A stretch of 64,000 bases of DNA from Rhizobacter sp. AJA081-3 (GCF_017795745.1 NZ_CP059067.1:3100001-3164000), one strand, 5' to 3'; shown: positions 24,182-32,659, counted from the stretch's first letter. Made by a program: numbers and translations. The notes: generated by a model from the letters alone, not told the origin.

Positions 24182-24301
24182 CCCTTCGCTCGAGCCGACC
24201 CGCTCCGGCAAGGCGCTCTGGCCGCCCACAGCCCAGTACCATGTTGCTCTGGTCGGCCAGAGCGCCTTGCCTCCACGGTCGGCTCAGCTCAAACGTTAGG
24301 C
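24176..24301 (+). repeat. attC 36, divergent class
   Basis: R'' GCCTAAC, R' GTTAGGC, but the middle is unlike the common types. The arms read CCGACCCGCTCCGGCAAGGC and GCCTTGCCTCCACGGTCGG. The inner stem is GCGCTCTGGCCG pairing with CGGCCAGAGCGC, around a loop containing GTACCATG. Only attC 94 shares this form. Confidence 0.92.
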
Positions 24302-24306
24302 CTCAC

Positions 24307-24777
24307 ATGGAGCCGTCCGTTCAGGGAGCACGATTCCAGATGCACCTCCTCCAACACCTACTCGCACTTGCCATCGTGGCAGTCCCAACAATGTCAGACG
24401 CACAGGTTCAGCAGTTCTCTGAAGGTCAGGTTTGGCACTACCGCACACGCGCCTCCGAGCCGAACTCCACGTTGCTCATCAATAAGGTCGAGGTTCAGCC
24501 GAAGCTTGGTGAAGTCTTTCATGTGAGCGTTCGCGATGTGCGCGTTAGGAACAAGCACGCTCCGGGTGGAATGTCTACCGAGCTACCGCACTTCCCGGTA
24601 TCCCGAACCACGCTTCAAGCCTCTGTCACCAAGTTGGTCGGAACCGCGCCGGTTAACCCCGAGTACCGTGAAGGCTATGAAACCTGGCGAAAGGCATTCG
24701 AAGAGGGGAATGCCGGCGTCTTCACGATCTCAGTAGCCGAGATTGTTAGCAACGTCGAGTCAATCATCAACAAATAG
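24307..24777 (+). CDS. Exported hypothetical protein
   Basis: A 156-residue protein; a hydrophobic signal (LLQHLLALAIVAVPTMSDAQ) lies after 12 residues, so the true start could be the in-frame ATG at 24340. Mature part begins VQQFSEGQVWHYRTRASE and is otherwise unrecognised. Confidence 0.65.
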   Translation: MEPSVQGARFQMHLLQHLLALAIVAVPTMSDAQVQQFSEGQVWHYRTRASEPNSTLLINKVEVQPKLGEVFHVSVRDVRVRNKHAPGGMSTELPHFPVSRTTLQASVTKLVGTAPVNPEYREGYETWRKAFEEGNAGVFTISVAEIVSNVESIINK

Positions 24778-24785
24778 CAGGTGAG

Positions 24786-24912
24786 GCCTAACCCTTCGCT
24801 CGAGCGGACCTCCACCGGCAAGGCACTTGGCCCGCGAGCCGGTCAAGGTCATCATCCGTCTCGCGGGCCAAGTGCCTTCCCGGCGTCGGCCCGCTCAGCT
24901 CAAACGTTAGGC
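24786..24912 (+). repeat. attC 37
   Basis: R'' GCCTAAC, R' GTTAGGC; arm type I; loop AAGGTCATCAT. Confidence 0.95.
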
Positions 24913-24939
24913 GTCGCAACCCGCACATGCGAGGTGCTC

Positions 24940-25365
24940 ATGGCTGAAGCGAAGACCAAGCCAACGCAAGCGTCGGTGGAGCGGTACATCGATGCAATCG
25001 CCGACCCTGAGCGCCGCGGGGACGCCGAGTCGTTGCTCAAGCTCATGCGCCGCGCCACAGCAAGCCCCAGTGATGTGGGCTCAAGCATCGTAGGCTTTGG
25101 CAAGTACCCGTACAGCTACGCCACTGGTCGTTCGGGCGAGTCTTGCGCCACAGGCTTTGCCGCCCGCAAAGGCGACATCAGCGTCTACCTGGTGGCAAGC
25201 GGGCCGTCTCAACAGGAACTTCTGTCGCGGCTGGGCAGACACAAGATGGGTAAGTCATGTCTGTCCATCAAGCGCCTGGCGGACGTTGATCTTAAAGTGC
25301 TGGAGCAGCTCGTTGCCGAGTCGTACGCCGAGGTTCATCGCCTTCACCCAAGCAGCGACGCCTAA
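24940..25365 (+). CDS. DUF1801 family protein
   Basis: A 141-residue protein with the DUF1801 (YdhG-like) pattern: SVERYIDAIADPERRGDAESLLKLM, GFGKYPYSYATGRSGESCATGFAARKGDISVYLV and GKSCLSIKRLADVDLKVLEQLV. Family function unknown. A second DUF1801 cassette of different sequence is at 55539. Stop in R''. Confidence 0.83.
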   Translation: MAEAKTKPTQASVERYIDAIADPERRGDAESLLKLMRRATASPSDVGSSIVGFGKYPYSYATGRSGESCATGFAARKGDISVYLVASGPSQQELLSRLGRHKMGKSCLSIKRLADVDLKVLEQLVAESYAEVHRLHPSSDA

Positions 25366-25486
25366 CCCTTCGCTGGAGCGGACCGCCACCGGCCTGGCAC
25401 TTGGCCCGCGAAGCGCTCAGGCTTAGCATGCGCCTCGCGGGCCAAGCACCATTCCGGCGTCGGCCCGCTCAGCTCAAACGTTAGGC
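25360..25486 (+). repeat. attC 38
   Basis: R'' GCCTAAC, R' GTTAGGC; arm type I; loop TTAGCAT. Confidence 0.95.
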
Positions 25487-25489
25487 GTC

Positions 25490-25969
25490 ATGAAACACGC
25501 AACCGTACTGCTCTGCGCCTTGGCTTCATGCTTGCAGGTGTTTGCCGCTGACGTTCAGCGTCCCGTGGGAACGAATTGCCAGCTGTCGTCACCACCTGAG
25601 TCGGCTGGTGAAGAAATGAACCATGGCATGGTCTTGCGGATATTTCCACGCGCCAAAGACATTGACTCGAACTACACAGGTTGCCAGGTAATGTTGGCTC
25701 CCAATGAGGGCAAGTGGGTCGTCGTCTCACTCACCGAAGTAGTCAGGGGTGACCCAATACGAATCTGGTCTGAACACGAGCCCAATTCGACGGTACTTGC
25801 TTGCTTGTTCAAGAACGGCAACGTCGTTCGGGGCGATCCTGGCACCTGCCCAGCACCAGAGTTCTTGCTAGTGAAGTCACTGGCTCCCGGCTGCGTGCGC
25901 GTCGTACAAGACACCGTGGCCAAGTCCGGCCTTGGTACACCATGGCCGCTGGAATGCAAGTACGAGTGA
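25490..25969 (+). CDS. Secreted hypothetical protein
   Basis: A 159-residue protein with a signal peptide (TVLLCALASCLQVFAAD) and about six Cys in the mature part, suggesting disulfides in the periplasm. No family recognised. The ATG is four bases after R'. Confidence 0.68.
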   Translation: MKHATVLLCALASCLQVFAADVQRPVGTNCQLSSPPESAGEEMNHGMVLRIFPRAKDIDSNYTGCQVMLAPNEGKWVVVSLTEVVRGDPIRIWSEHEPNSTVLACLFKNGNVVRGDPGTCPAPEFLLVKSLAPGCVRVVQDTVAKSGLGTPWPLECKYE

Positions 25970-25974
25970 ATGAC

Positions 25975-26101
25975 GCCTAACCCTTCGCTGGAGCGGACCT
26001 CCACCGGCCTGGCACTTGGCCCGCGAGGCTCTCATGGTTAGCATCCGCCTCGCGGGCCAACCGCCATCCCGGCGCCGGCCCGCTCAGCTCAAACGTTAGG
26101 C
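25975..26101 (+). repeat. attC 39
   Basis: R'' GCCTAAC, R' GTTAGGC; arm type I; loop GGTTAGCAT. Confidence 0.95.
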
Positions 26102-26126
26102 CGCACAGCCCACGAGCATTGCACCC

Positions 26127-26537
26127 ATGAGCGATCAAGACATTGCCACCGATGAGGAAGAGTTTCACAGCTCCTTCCGCATCTTCCTGAACGCTGTTGA
26201 AATGCTCTCGTCTTCACCAGAAGAACAGTGCCGCCTCATGGGCAACTACAACGTAGCGTGGGAGCTCAAGGAAGACGTTCAGGCTGGCAAGTATTTGGTA
26301 GGCCGCGGCTATCTCACTCCAGACGAAGAAGCCTGGGTTCAAGCACTTGCCGCAGCACTAGACCCGATCGACACCCAAGTCCTTCCAAGTGGCAGCGGCG
26401 CGGACACCAATCTCGTGGCCATGTCGCATCCTTCCTGGGCACCGGCTAGGTACCTGGCAGCGGAGGTCCTGCTCAAGCTCGCTGCATCAGCTGCATCCAA
26501 CGCCAAGTTCTTGCGGCTCCCGCAAAGTGCGGCCTAA
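26127..26537 (+). CDS. Hypothetical protein
   Basis: A 136-residue acidic soluble protein (FRIFLNAVEMLSSSPEEQCRLMGNYNVAWELKEDV, WAPARYLAAEVLLKLAASA). Resembles small conserved hypothetical proteins of unknown role. Stop in R''. Confidence 0.62.
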   Translation: MSDQDIATDEEEFHSSFRIFLNAVEMLSSSPEEQCRLMGNYNVAWELKEDVQAGKYLVGRGYLTPDEEAWVQALAAALDPIDTQVLPSGSGADTNLVAMSHPSWAPARYLAAEVLLKLAASAASNAKFLRLPQSAA

Positions 26538-26658
26538 CCCTTCGCTCGAGCGGACCTCCACCGGCCTGGCACTTGGCCCGCGAAGCGCTCAGGCTTAGCA
26601 TGCGCCTCGCAGGCCAAGCACCATCCCGGTTCCGGCCCGCTCAGCTCAAACGTTAGGC
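26532..26658 (+). repeat. attC 40
   Basis: R'' GCCTAAC, R' GTTAGGC; arm type I, right arm GGTTCCGGCCCG; loop TTAGCAT. Confidence 0.95.
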
Positions 26659-26674
26659 TGCACAGGCATCACCC

Positions 26675-27139
26675 GTGTCCACCCAGTTCCAGTTCACGAC
26701 CGACACATCGACGCTCTGCGTATTCGATCTGGCGGCACTCCGGCACCGATTCGAAGAAGACGCCGATTGGTGGGTTCACCCACCGAGTGTCCAGCTGTCG
26801 GAACTCAATGCCTCCAATGCTGCATTCATCGACCTGGGCGCTGATGGCAGCTACTCGGGCACGCTCGAAGAAGAAGTCATTCCCAGCCCAAGCCTGGTCC
26901 TTGTTCTGTCTTGCCCGAGCGGGAGTGTCTTCGTAGGTGCAGCAGAGGAGACGACTGCTGAAGGAATGGAACCCGATTGCTCTCGCGGTGGGCTCTTGCT
27001 CAGTATCCAACCGGGCACGTACCAGTTGAGTCTCGCCAGGCAAGGTGCCCGCGCTCTGCGTATGAGCCTGTCACTCTCGCAGGCTCGGTCAGGCAACGGC
27101 TTCACCTCACCGCTGCGTCTTGCTGAGAGTGCAGCCTAA
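26675..27139 (+). CDS. DUF6386-like protein, copy 1
   Basis: A 154-residue soluble protein from GTG (FTTDTSTLCVFDLAALRHRF, DWWVHPPSVQLSELNASNAAFIDLGADGSYSGTL). The opening fits what I recall of the DUF6386 family; function unknown. Copy 2 at 62362-62826 appears identical in protein. Stop in R''. Confidence 0.65.
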   Translation: MSTQFQFTTDTSTLCVFDLAALRHRFEEDADWWVHPPSVQLSELNASNAAFIDLGADGSYSGTLEEEVIPSPSLVLVLSCPSGSVFVGAAEETTAEGMEPDCSRGGLLLSIQPGTYQLSLARQGARALRMSLSLSQARSGNGFTSPLRLAESAA

Positions 27140-27260
27140 CCATTCGCTGGAGCGGACCTCCACCGGCAAGGCACTTGGCCCGCGAGCCGGTTAAGGTCAT
27201 CATCCGTCTCGCGGGCCAAGCACCTTCCCTGCGTCGGCCCGCTCAGCTCAAACGTTAGGC
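27134..27260 (+). repeat. attC 41
   Basis: R'' GCCTAAC followed by CATTCGCT; R' GTTAGGC; arm type I; loop AAGGTCATCAT. Like attC 99, which closes copy 2. Confidence 0.95.
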
Positions 27261-27267
27261 CTCGCGA

Positions 27268-27651
27268 ATGCGATATCTGCCGCACTACAAATGGTACCTA
27301 GCCTCTGCCGCTCTGGTGGCGATGGCACGTTGGTCCGTTGTGGCGTTTCTTGTTCTTCTTCTCTCTTCGCGGTTCACACACACACTTCCCAAGAGCTCAA
27401 TTGCCGTCGCTTTCGGCGTGCTAGCAGTCTGCGGCTCCAGCGTCTTCGCCATTGCCTTGTGGCTTCGCTGCCCCATCTGCGCGAAGCGTGTCCTCTTAAC
27501 TTGGAATGCCGACAATCCGGAGAACCAGCGTATCCAAGCGCTGCCGCTGTGGAAGCGAGTCAAAGACGTCTTCTTCCCTAGCGAGTTGTCGGGCCGAGAG
27601 GTTTGCTGCGTCCACTGCGGCACCCGGCTGCGGCTCCGGCGCGAGGCCTAA
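27268..27651 (+). CDS. Membrane protein with C-terminal zinc ribbon
   Basis: A 127-residue protein: two transmembrane segments (WSVVAFLVLLLSSRF, IAVAFGVLAVCGSSVFAIALW) followed by Cys pairs CPIC and CVHC that could bind one zinc. Function unknown. Stop in R''. Confidence 0.68.
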   Translation: MRYLPHYKWYLASAALVAMARWSVVAFLVLLLSSRFTHTLPKSSIAVAFGVLAVCGSSVFAIALWLRCPICAKRVLLTWNADNPENQRIQALPLWKRVKDVFFPSELSGREVCCVHCGTRLRLRREA

Positions 27652-27772
27652 CCCTTCGCTGGAGCGGACCGCCACCGGCCTGGCGCTTGGCCCGCTTCCC
27701 GGAGTGGTTCATCATCCGTCCAGCGGGCCAAGCGCCATCCCGGCGTCGGCCCGCTCAGCTCAAACGTTAGGC
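27646..27772 (+). repeat. attC 42
   Basis: R'' GCCTAAC, R' GTTAGGC; arm type I; loop GTTCATCAT. Confidence 0.95.
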
Positions 27773-27826
27773 CTACCTGCTACCTCACTGCCAACCTGTA
27801 CCTAAGAACCTCGGGAGAAGAACTTC

Positions 27827-28318
27827 ATGCGGAAACTGATCGCTGCTCTGGCTCTGTCACTTGGCCTCGGTGCATGTGCAACCTACGAGCCGGTTCCCAA
27901 AGAGTACACAGGCCCAACCGCTTCAGTCACCGACACCGGCACCTCAGAGGATGGAACGAAGGCGAGAATGTTTGCGCTCATGGCGATTGACGGCAATCGC
28001 ATCAACAACGCTTTCTCGGCGAGTGCTAACGCGAGCTACGGTCGTGGCGCTAGCCTGACCACCGTCTATCCAGAACGCAAGGTGCAGGCGCGCCCCATGA
28101 AGGTCCTCATTCGGGGCAGTCATGCGACAGGCGCCCCAATCCACGCCATGGCGAGTCAAATGGCCGGTACGTTCTTCTCGGTGGAAGGAACTGTCGATTT
28201 CACAGCTGAAGCCGGCCGCACTTACGAAGTCAAGGGCGAACTGACAAAGGAAAAGTCTTCGGTGTGGATCGAAGACACCAGCACTGGCAAGCCAGTGACG
28301 GCAGTAATCTCCAAGTAG
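27827..28318 (+). CDS. Putative lipoprotein
   Basis: A 163-residue lipoprotein (LALSLGLGACATYEPV). The mature domain (VTDTGTSEDGTKARMFALMAIDGNRINNAFSASANAS) resembles a group of proteobacterial lipoproteins of unknown function. CGGGAGAAG precedes the ATG. Confidence 0.75.
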   Translation: MRKLIAALALSLGLGACATYEPVPKEYTGPTASVTDTGTSEDGTKARMFALMAIDGNRINNAFSASANASYGRGASLTTVYPERKVQARPMKVLIRGSHATGAPIHAMASQMAGTFFSVEGTVDFTAEAGRTYEVKGELTKEKSSVWIEDTSTGKPVTAVISK

Positions 28319-28325
28319 CGGGCAG

Positions 28326-28451
28326 GCCTAACCCTTCGCTGGAGCCGACTCGCACCGGCGTGGCACTTGGCCCGCGAGCCAGCCGTTCTTATCATCCGTC
28401 TCGCGGGCCAAGCGCCCCACCGGCGCTCGCGCCTCAGCTCAAACGTTAGAC
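28326..28451 (+). repeat. attC 43
   Basis: R'' GCCTAAC, R' variant GTTAGAC; arm type II; loop TTCTTATCAT. Confidence 0.95.
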
Positions 28452-28471
28452 AACTCCAGGACGAGATTCCC

Positions 28472-29131
28472 ATGCGCCTTGTCGGCCTCATTCTGCTTTC
28501 AAGTGCGCTGCTCCTTGGATGCGCAGCCAAGCCAGTTGTAAGACCCCTCACGTCCGAGTCGTCCAAAGCGATTGTTGTCAAGGCGATCGCGACAAACAAC
28601 AAGGGTCGCGAGATTGAGCTGCTTCCATACGCTGGAAAGCTGACCGCATGGTTCCCCGTTGTGCAAGGCTCCATCTTCGGCAATCCGACCGACGCCGCCG
28701 TCTACAGCGTGCCAGTGATCCTTGGAGAGGACTTCGTACTCGATCTTCGCCAACTTGAATCAGCAGCCCGCCCCTACGCATCCTCGCTCACAGGCGAAAT
28801 GCTCAATCCGACGATTCGATCTGAACCTTCTTCGATGAAACTGGCGCGCATAGGGACGTTCTTCTACGATCTGGATCAATCCAAGATCGTTTCCGGAGCA
28901 GCCTTTCTCGACGACGCATCTCGCGACTTCTTCGTACTCATCTACTCAGATCGTCCCGGCATCATTCGAGGCCACTTCAGGCTTGGGCCAGACACGGTCG
29001 ATGCGGACCTAGAGATTCAGGAGCCTGGACTTTCTTGGCTTCGAGCCACGAAGGTAGAACAAGGCTATCGCCTGCGCGTCAGCCGCGGAGCAGAACGTCT
29101 TCTCTTGGGGACCATGGGTGTTCAGGAGTGA
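28472..29131 (+). CDS. Putative lipoprotein
   Basis: A 219-residue lipoprotein (LLSSALLLGCAAKP). The mature part has a beta-rich look (VVKAIATNNKGREIELLPYAG, FVLIYSDRPGIIRGHFRLG, LEIQEPGLSWLRATKV). No family recognised. Cassette ends match over 11 bases (GTTAGACAACT and AGTTGTCTAAC). Confidence 0.72.
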   Translation: MRLVGLILLSSALLLGCAAKPVVRPLTSESSKAIVVKAIATNNKGREIELLPYAGKLTAWFPVVQGSIFGNPTDAAVYSVPVILGEDFVLDLRQLESAARPYASSLTGEMLNPTIRSEPSSMKLARIGTFFYDLDQSKIVSGAAFLDDASRDFFVLIYSDRPGIIRGHFRLGPDTVDADLEIQEPGLSWLRATKVEQGYRLRVSRGAERLLLGTMGVQE

Positions 29132-29154
29132 ACTGCGAATCGCACAGCAGAGTT

Positions 29155-29280
29155 GTCTAACCCTTCGCTGGAGCCGACTCGCACCGGCATGGCACTTGGC
29201 CCGCGAGCCAGTCGTTCTTATCATCCGTCTCGCGGGCCAAGCGCCACACCGGCGCTCGCGCCTCAGCTCAAACGTTAGGC
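29155..29280 (+). repeat. attC 44
   Basis: R'' variant GTCTAAC (matches GTTAGAC at this cassette's 5' end), R' GTTAGGC; arm type II; loop TTCTTATCAT. Confidence 0.95.
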
Positions 29281-29418
29281 GTCACTGGCAACACTCGTGC
29301 GCCATTCGCGTTCTTCGCCATCTAGTAGCACTGGAGTCTGCGCATGCGCGCGGCTGAGGCGCGAGTTTCCTTGGAGAAGGTAGGGCGGAGGCAGAATGCT
29401 TGGTCAGGCTCGCACCAT

Positions 29419-29730
29419 ATGGAGCAAGAGTTGAGTCAACCTGAAGCAACGGCGCTCTCCACAGCCAAGAGTTGGCTATTCCGCGCCAAGCTGGTGTCCA
29501 TCGCCTGCGTCGCTTTCGTGCTTCTCCTAGCAAATACACCGCTGCTTGGCGAGGCAACGCGATTCACCGCAAGTGCAATGGCACTCGCTATCGGGGCAGT
29601 CGCCTTCATCTTGGGCATCCGCCAGGCAATGCTGATTCCGCGCCTGGAACGCGAAGCGCAGCAACTAGGCGCTTTGCCCGCTTCCACACAGGCTGGCAAA
29701 GAGCAGGTACGCCAAGAAGGTGACGCCTAA
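29419..29730 (+). CDS. Membrane protein, hypothetical
   Basis: A 103-residue protein with two transmembrane segments (LVSIACVAFVLLLANTPLL, ASAMALAIGAVAFILGI). An in-frame ATG at 29344 would add 25 residues of low-complexity sequence; the inner start is preferred because the protein-like pattern begins there. Stop in R''. Confidence 0.58.
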   Translation: MEQELSQPEATALSTAKSWLFRAKLVSIACVAFVLLLANTPLLGEATRFTASAMALAIGAVAFILGIRQAMLIPRLEREAQQLGALPASTQAGKEQVRQEGDA

Positions 29731-29850
29731 CCCTTCGCTCGAGCGGATTCGCACCGGCATGGCACTTGGCCCGCGAGGCGCTCACTGTCATCATTCGCCT
29801 CGCGGGCCAAGCGCCACACCGGCGCTCTCCGCTCAGCTCAAACGTTAGGC
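29725..29850 (+). repeat. attC 45
   Basis: R'' GCCTAAC, R' GTTAGGC; type III variant with GCGGATTCGCACCGG and GCTCTCCGCTCAG; loop TGTCATCAT. Confidence 0.95.
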
Positions 29851-29860
29851 CTCGGAAACA

Positions 29861-30181
29861 ATGCCCCGTTCCAGCTCAACGTCCCCTTCGCTCTTCGACC
29901 GAGTGTTCGCAGGTGCACTTTGCGCTGGCGGTCTCACCTTGATCTACGGCGCCTGGAGCTTCCTTCACTACAGCCGTGTCCAGTACTTCGAGCAAGGCAG
30001 CATCTTCAAGTTCTTGGCTGGCATTGCCTTTGCCGCCGGGTTCGTGCTGGGCATCAATCGCACAGCCGATCTGCTGTCCGATCTCGCATTCCCGTCCACC
30101 GGTCGCAGCACGTCCACGTCTCGGGTGGTGCTTGTCTTGCTCGGCGCAGTGGTGTTGTGGCTAGCACTTGAGTACCTCTAG
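29861..30181 (+). CDS. Membrane protein, hypothetical
   Basis: A 106-residue protein with three transmembrane segments (VFAGALCAGGLTLIYGAWSFL, FLAGIAFAAGFVLGI, VVLVLLGAVVLWLALEYL). Function unknown. Confidence 0.66.
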   Translation: MPRSSSTSPSLFDRVFAGALCAGGLTLIYGAWSFLHYSRVQYFEQGSIFKFLAGIAFAAGFVLGINRTADLLSDLAFPSTGRSTSTSRVVLVLLGAVVLWLALEYL

Positions 30182-30253
30182 TCCCGGTGCGCTCAGGCGG
30201 CCACCGCCGGTTCCCTACAAGGCCAATCGGTCAAGCCACGGCTGCTCACCGAG

Positions 30254-30379
30254 GCCTAACCCTTCGCTGGAGCCGACTCGTACCGGCATGGCACTTGGCC
30301 CGCGAGCCAGTCATTCTTATCATCCGTCTCGCGGGCCAAGCACCATACCGGCGCTCGCGCCTCAGCTCAAACGTTAGGC
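30254..30379 (+). repeat. attC 46
   Basis: R'' GCCTAAC, R' GTTAGGC; arm type II (CGACTCGTACCGG); loop TTCTTATCAT. Confidence 0.95.
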
Positions 30380-30414
30380 GTCACCACACTACTCTCGTCC
30401 GGCGACTGCACTCA

Positions 30415-30846
30415 ATGCAATCCACCGAGACCGCTTCGGCTGCCAGGAGACCATTCGCACTATGGGCAGCGTTCGGGCTGCTAGTAGCCGACGCGCTGAT
30501 TGGTGCCGTCTCGCCGCATGTGCTCTTCAGCTTGTCGCCGGCATCACGGGGCTGGGAACTTCCCTTTCAGCCTGGCGTGTGGATCCTGGCACTACTCCAG
30601 GTATTGGTTGCGCTCCTCCTACTCAGGGGCGTCTCTTGGCTGCGTTACCTTCTAGCAGCGCTGGTGCTTACCATCATCGCAGACCAACTACTCCACACAA
30701 GTCTGTCGAACCGCTTTCAGAGCTTCCCTTTGGCTACGTTGCGAGACGGACTCAGCGCGCTTCTTCAAGTCGCCGCCGTCCTATTGCTCTTCGTACCGCG
30801 TTCCGCTACTTGGTTTCGGCAAGTGCGCACCGGCAGTGACGCCTAA
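30415..30846 (+). CDS. Membrane protein, hypothetical
   Basis: A 143-residue protein with four transmembrane segments (FALWAAFGLLVADALIGAV, GVWILALLQVLVALLLL, LRYLLAALVLTIIADQLL, LSALLQVAAVLLLFV). Function unknown. Stop in R''. Confidence 0.66.
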   Translation: MQSTETASAARRPFALWAAFGLLVADALIGAVSPHVLFSLSPASRGWELPFQPGVWILALLQVLVALLLLRGVSWLRYLLAALVLTIIADQLLHTSLSNRFQSFPLATLRDGLSALLQVAAVLLLFVPRSATWFRQVRTGSDA

Positions 30847-30967
30847 CCCTTCGCTGGAGCGGGACCTCCACCGGCATGGCACTTGGCCCGCGAGGCGTTG
30901 TGGTTCATCATCCGCCTCGCGGGCCAAGCGCCATCCCGGCTCCGGCCCCTCAGCTCAAACGTTAGGC
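30841..30967 (+). repeat. attC 47
   Basis: R'' GCCTAAC, R' GTTAGGC; type I variant with an extra G (GAGCGGGACC) and right arm CTCCGGCCCCTCAG; loop GGTTCATCAT. Confidence 0.95.
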
Positions 30968-31075
30968 CTCAGAACGCCCCGCTTGTCGCCTGGGCCGCAC
31001 GAGAAATCGCGAAGAACCAGCCTGCTCTTTGGGCGGCGCTGCCGACTACATCTAAACCGAACCGCGGAGCACCAC

Positions 31076-31300
31076 ATGAAGAAGGCATCCGCAGAAGCGC
31101 TGATGCAAAAGCTGCTTGCACTGAGTCACGCGATGGATCAGGTCTGCGCACAGATCGATCAGCTCGAATCAGACGAAGAGAAAGCGCAGCTGCGCCGCGG
31201 CATGAGCGGAATGCTGGCAGATGTCTACACCGAGTTGATGCGCCCACTCATTCAGCAGTATCCCGAACTAGACCCAGACACACCGGCCTCAGAAGGCTGA
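31076..31300 (+). CDS. Small helical hypothetical protein
   Basis: A 74-residue acidic protein (MQKLLALSHAMDQVCAQIDQLESDEEKAQLRRG), probably a helical hairpin. No family recognised. It is preceded by about 110 bp of leader inside its cassette. Confidence 0.58.
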   Translation: MKKASAEALMQKLLALSHAMDQVCAQIDQLESDEEKAQLRRGMSGMLADVYTELMRPLIQQYPELDPDTPASEG

Positions 31301-31362
31301 AACATGGGTGGTTCCTGCCGTAGCACGCCAAGCCTGTGGCTTCTTGCTCGCAAGACACTGAG

Positions 31363-31488
31363 GCCTAACCCTTCGCTCGAGTGGACCGCCACCGGCAAGG
31401 CACTTGGCCCGCGCAACGGCTAGTGTCATCATCCGCTGCGCGGGCCAAGCGCCTCACCGGCGCCGGCCCCTCAGCTCAAACGTTAGGC
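31363..31488 (+). repeat. attC 48
   Basis: R'' GCCTAAC, R' GTTAGGC; type I variant (GAGTGGACCGCC, right arm GCCGGCCCCTCAG); loop GTGTCATCAT. Confidence 0.95.
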
Positions 31489-31493
31489 GTCGA

Positions 31494-31901
31494 ATGTCCA
31501 AGGCCTCTGTCTTCGCACTTCTCTTCGTTGCCGTTGCGGCGGCTTTGGGAGTACTTCTTCTGCTACGAGGCGCTTCCGCAGCTGAGCCAACTGGAGATGC
31601 TGCTGTCATTGCGCAACTTCGCAATGCCGGATCCGATCTCACCAAACCGCACCCAGTTGAGTTCTTCATGTACTTCCCTACTGAAGCAGCGGCGAAGCGT
31701 GTCGCTGACAAACTCAACTCGCAAGGCTTCACTGCTAGTGTCAAACCAGCGGCGTCCGGCGGTCTACCTTGGCACACGTTCGCTACACGCCGACTTGTCC
31801 CAACGGTCGAGGCAATGGTCAAGTTGCGTGCGGAGCTCACAGCACTCTGCGCGCTAGAGGGTGGCGAGTACGACGGATGGGGAACACCGATAGTCAAATG
31901 A
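31494..31901 (+). CDS. RraB-type (ribonuclease E inhibitor B) protein with N-terminal membrane segment
   Basis: A 135-residue protein: N-terminal hydrophobic helix (FALLFVAVAAALGVLLLL), then an RraB domain with VIAQLRNAGSDLTKPHPVEFFMYFPTEAAAKRVADKL and the C-terminal GGEYDGWGTP. RraB in Escherichia coli binds RNase E and lowers its activity; the membrane anchor would place the domain outside the cytoplasm or at the membrane, so an RNase E role is uncertain. Confidence 0.8.
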   Translation: MSKASVFALLFVAVAAALGVLLLLRGASAAEPTGDAAVIAQLRNAGSDLTKPHPVEFFMYFPTEAAAKRVADKLNSQGFTASVKPAASGGLPWHTFATRRLVPTVEAMVKLRAELTALCALEGGEYDGWGTPIVK

Positions 31902-31911
31902 GTGCGACGAC

Positions 31912-32038
31912 GCCTAACCCTTCGCTGGAGCGGACCGCCACCGGCCTGGCACTTGGCCCGCGAGGCGCCCAGGCTTAGCATCCGCCTCGCGGGCCAAGCG
32001 CCATTCCGGTGTCGGCCCGCTCAGCTCAAACGTTAGGC
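31912..32038 (+). repeat. attC 49
   Basis: R'' GCCTAAC, R' GTTAGGC; arm type I; loop TTAGCAT. Confidence 0.95.
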
Positions 32039-32064
32039 CGCACCCCGTAACCCTTGAGGCACGC

Positions 32065-32232
32065 ATGTTTAGGAAGTCCATCTTCGCGCCGCTCGTGCTC
32101 ATCATTCTGGGCGCGCTCTTCCTGCTGTCCAACCTAGGCATTCTGCCCCGCCTTGGGCCTCTATTCGCACGTTGGTGGCCGCTCATCCTCATTGCAGTCG
32201 GCCTCGTCTTGCTTTCGCGTCGCATGCGCTGA
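32065..32232 (+). CDS. Small two-TM protein (LiaI/LiaF-like transmembrane region)
   Basis: A 55-residue protein with two transmembrane helices (FAPLVLIILGALFLLSNLGIL and WWPLILIAVGLVLLS) joined by a short Pro-Arg turn, the pattern of the LiaI/LiaF N-terminal region (DUF5668-like). It shares its cassette with the gene at 32245, 12 bp downstream, so this is a two-gene cassette. Confidence 0.75.
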   Translation: MFRKSIFAPLVLIILGALFLLSNLGILPRLGPLFARWWPLILIAVGLVLLSRRMR

Positions 32233-32244
32233 GTAGCGGGCGCA

Positions 32245-32538
32245 ATGCGGCTCATCTTCGTAGCCGTTGGCGCTTTTGTCGCCAGTGTGGTGGGTCTGGC
32301 CTTAGCCGGCGTCGCAATCTGGCGTCTGCGGTGCGAGGGCTTCGGGTGCATCGGTATCGGTGTTGCGTGGTTTGCCTGGGTCACAGCGTTTGCGCTTGTG
32401 CTCGTCGTCGGTTTGGTTCTTCATTCGCGGCCGTCGCTGGGAAAGGTCGGCGTCATTACCACCAGAGCCGCGCTTATCGTTCAGGCCATCTTGGCGCTGG
32501 TTGCTCTCGCAGCCTGGTTCGCCAACAGTGCGGCCTAA
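32245..32538 (+). CDS. Membrane protein, hypothetical (second gene of cassette)
   Basis: A 97-residue protein with three transmembrane segments (FVAVGAFVASVVGLALAGVAI, GVAWFAWVTAFALVLVVGLVL, AALIVQAILALVALAAWFA). Directly follows the small LiaI-like gene, so the two may work together. Stop in R''. Confidence 0.64.
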   Translation: MRLIFVAVGAFVASVVGLALAGVAIWRLRCEGFGCIGIGVAWFAWVTAFALVLVVGLVLHSRPSLGKVGVITTRAALIVQAILALVALAAWFANSAA

Positions 32539-32659
32539 CCCTTCGCTGGAGCGGACCGCCACCGGCCTGGCACTTGGGCCACGAGGCTCTCAGGTATAGC
32601 ATTCGCCTCGCGGCCCAAGCGCCACGCCGGCGTCGGCCCGCTCAGCTCAAACGTTAGGC
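32533..32659 (+). repeat. attC 50
   Basis: R'' GCCTAAC, R' GTTAGGC; arm type I; loop GTATAGCAT; inner stem GGGCCACGAGG with one change. Confidence 0.95.
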
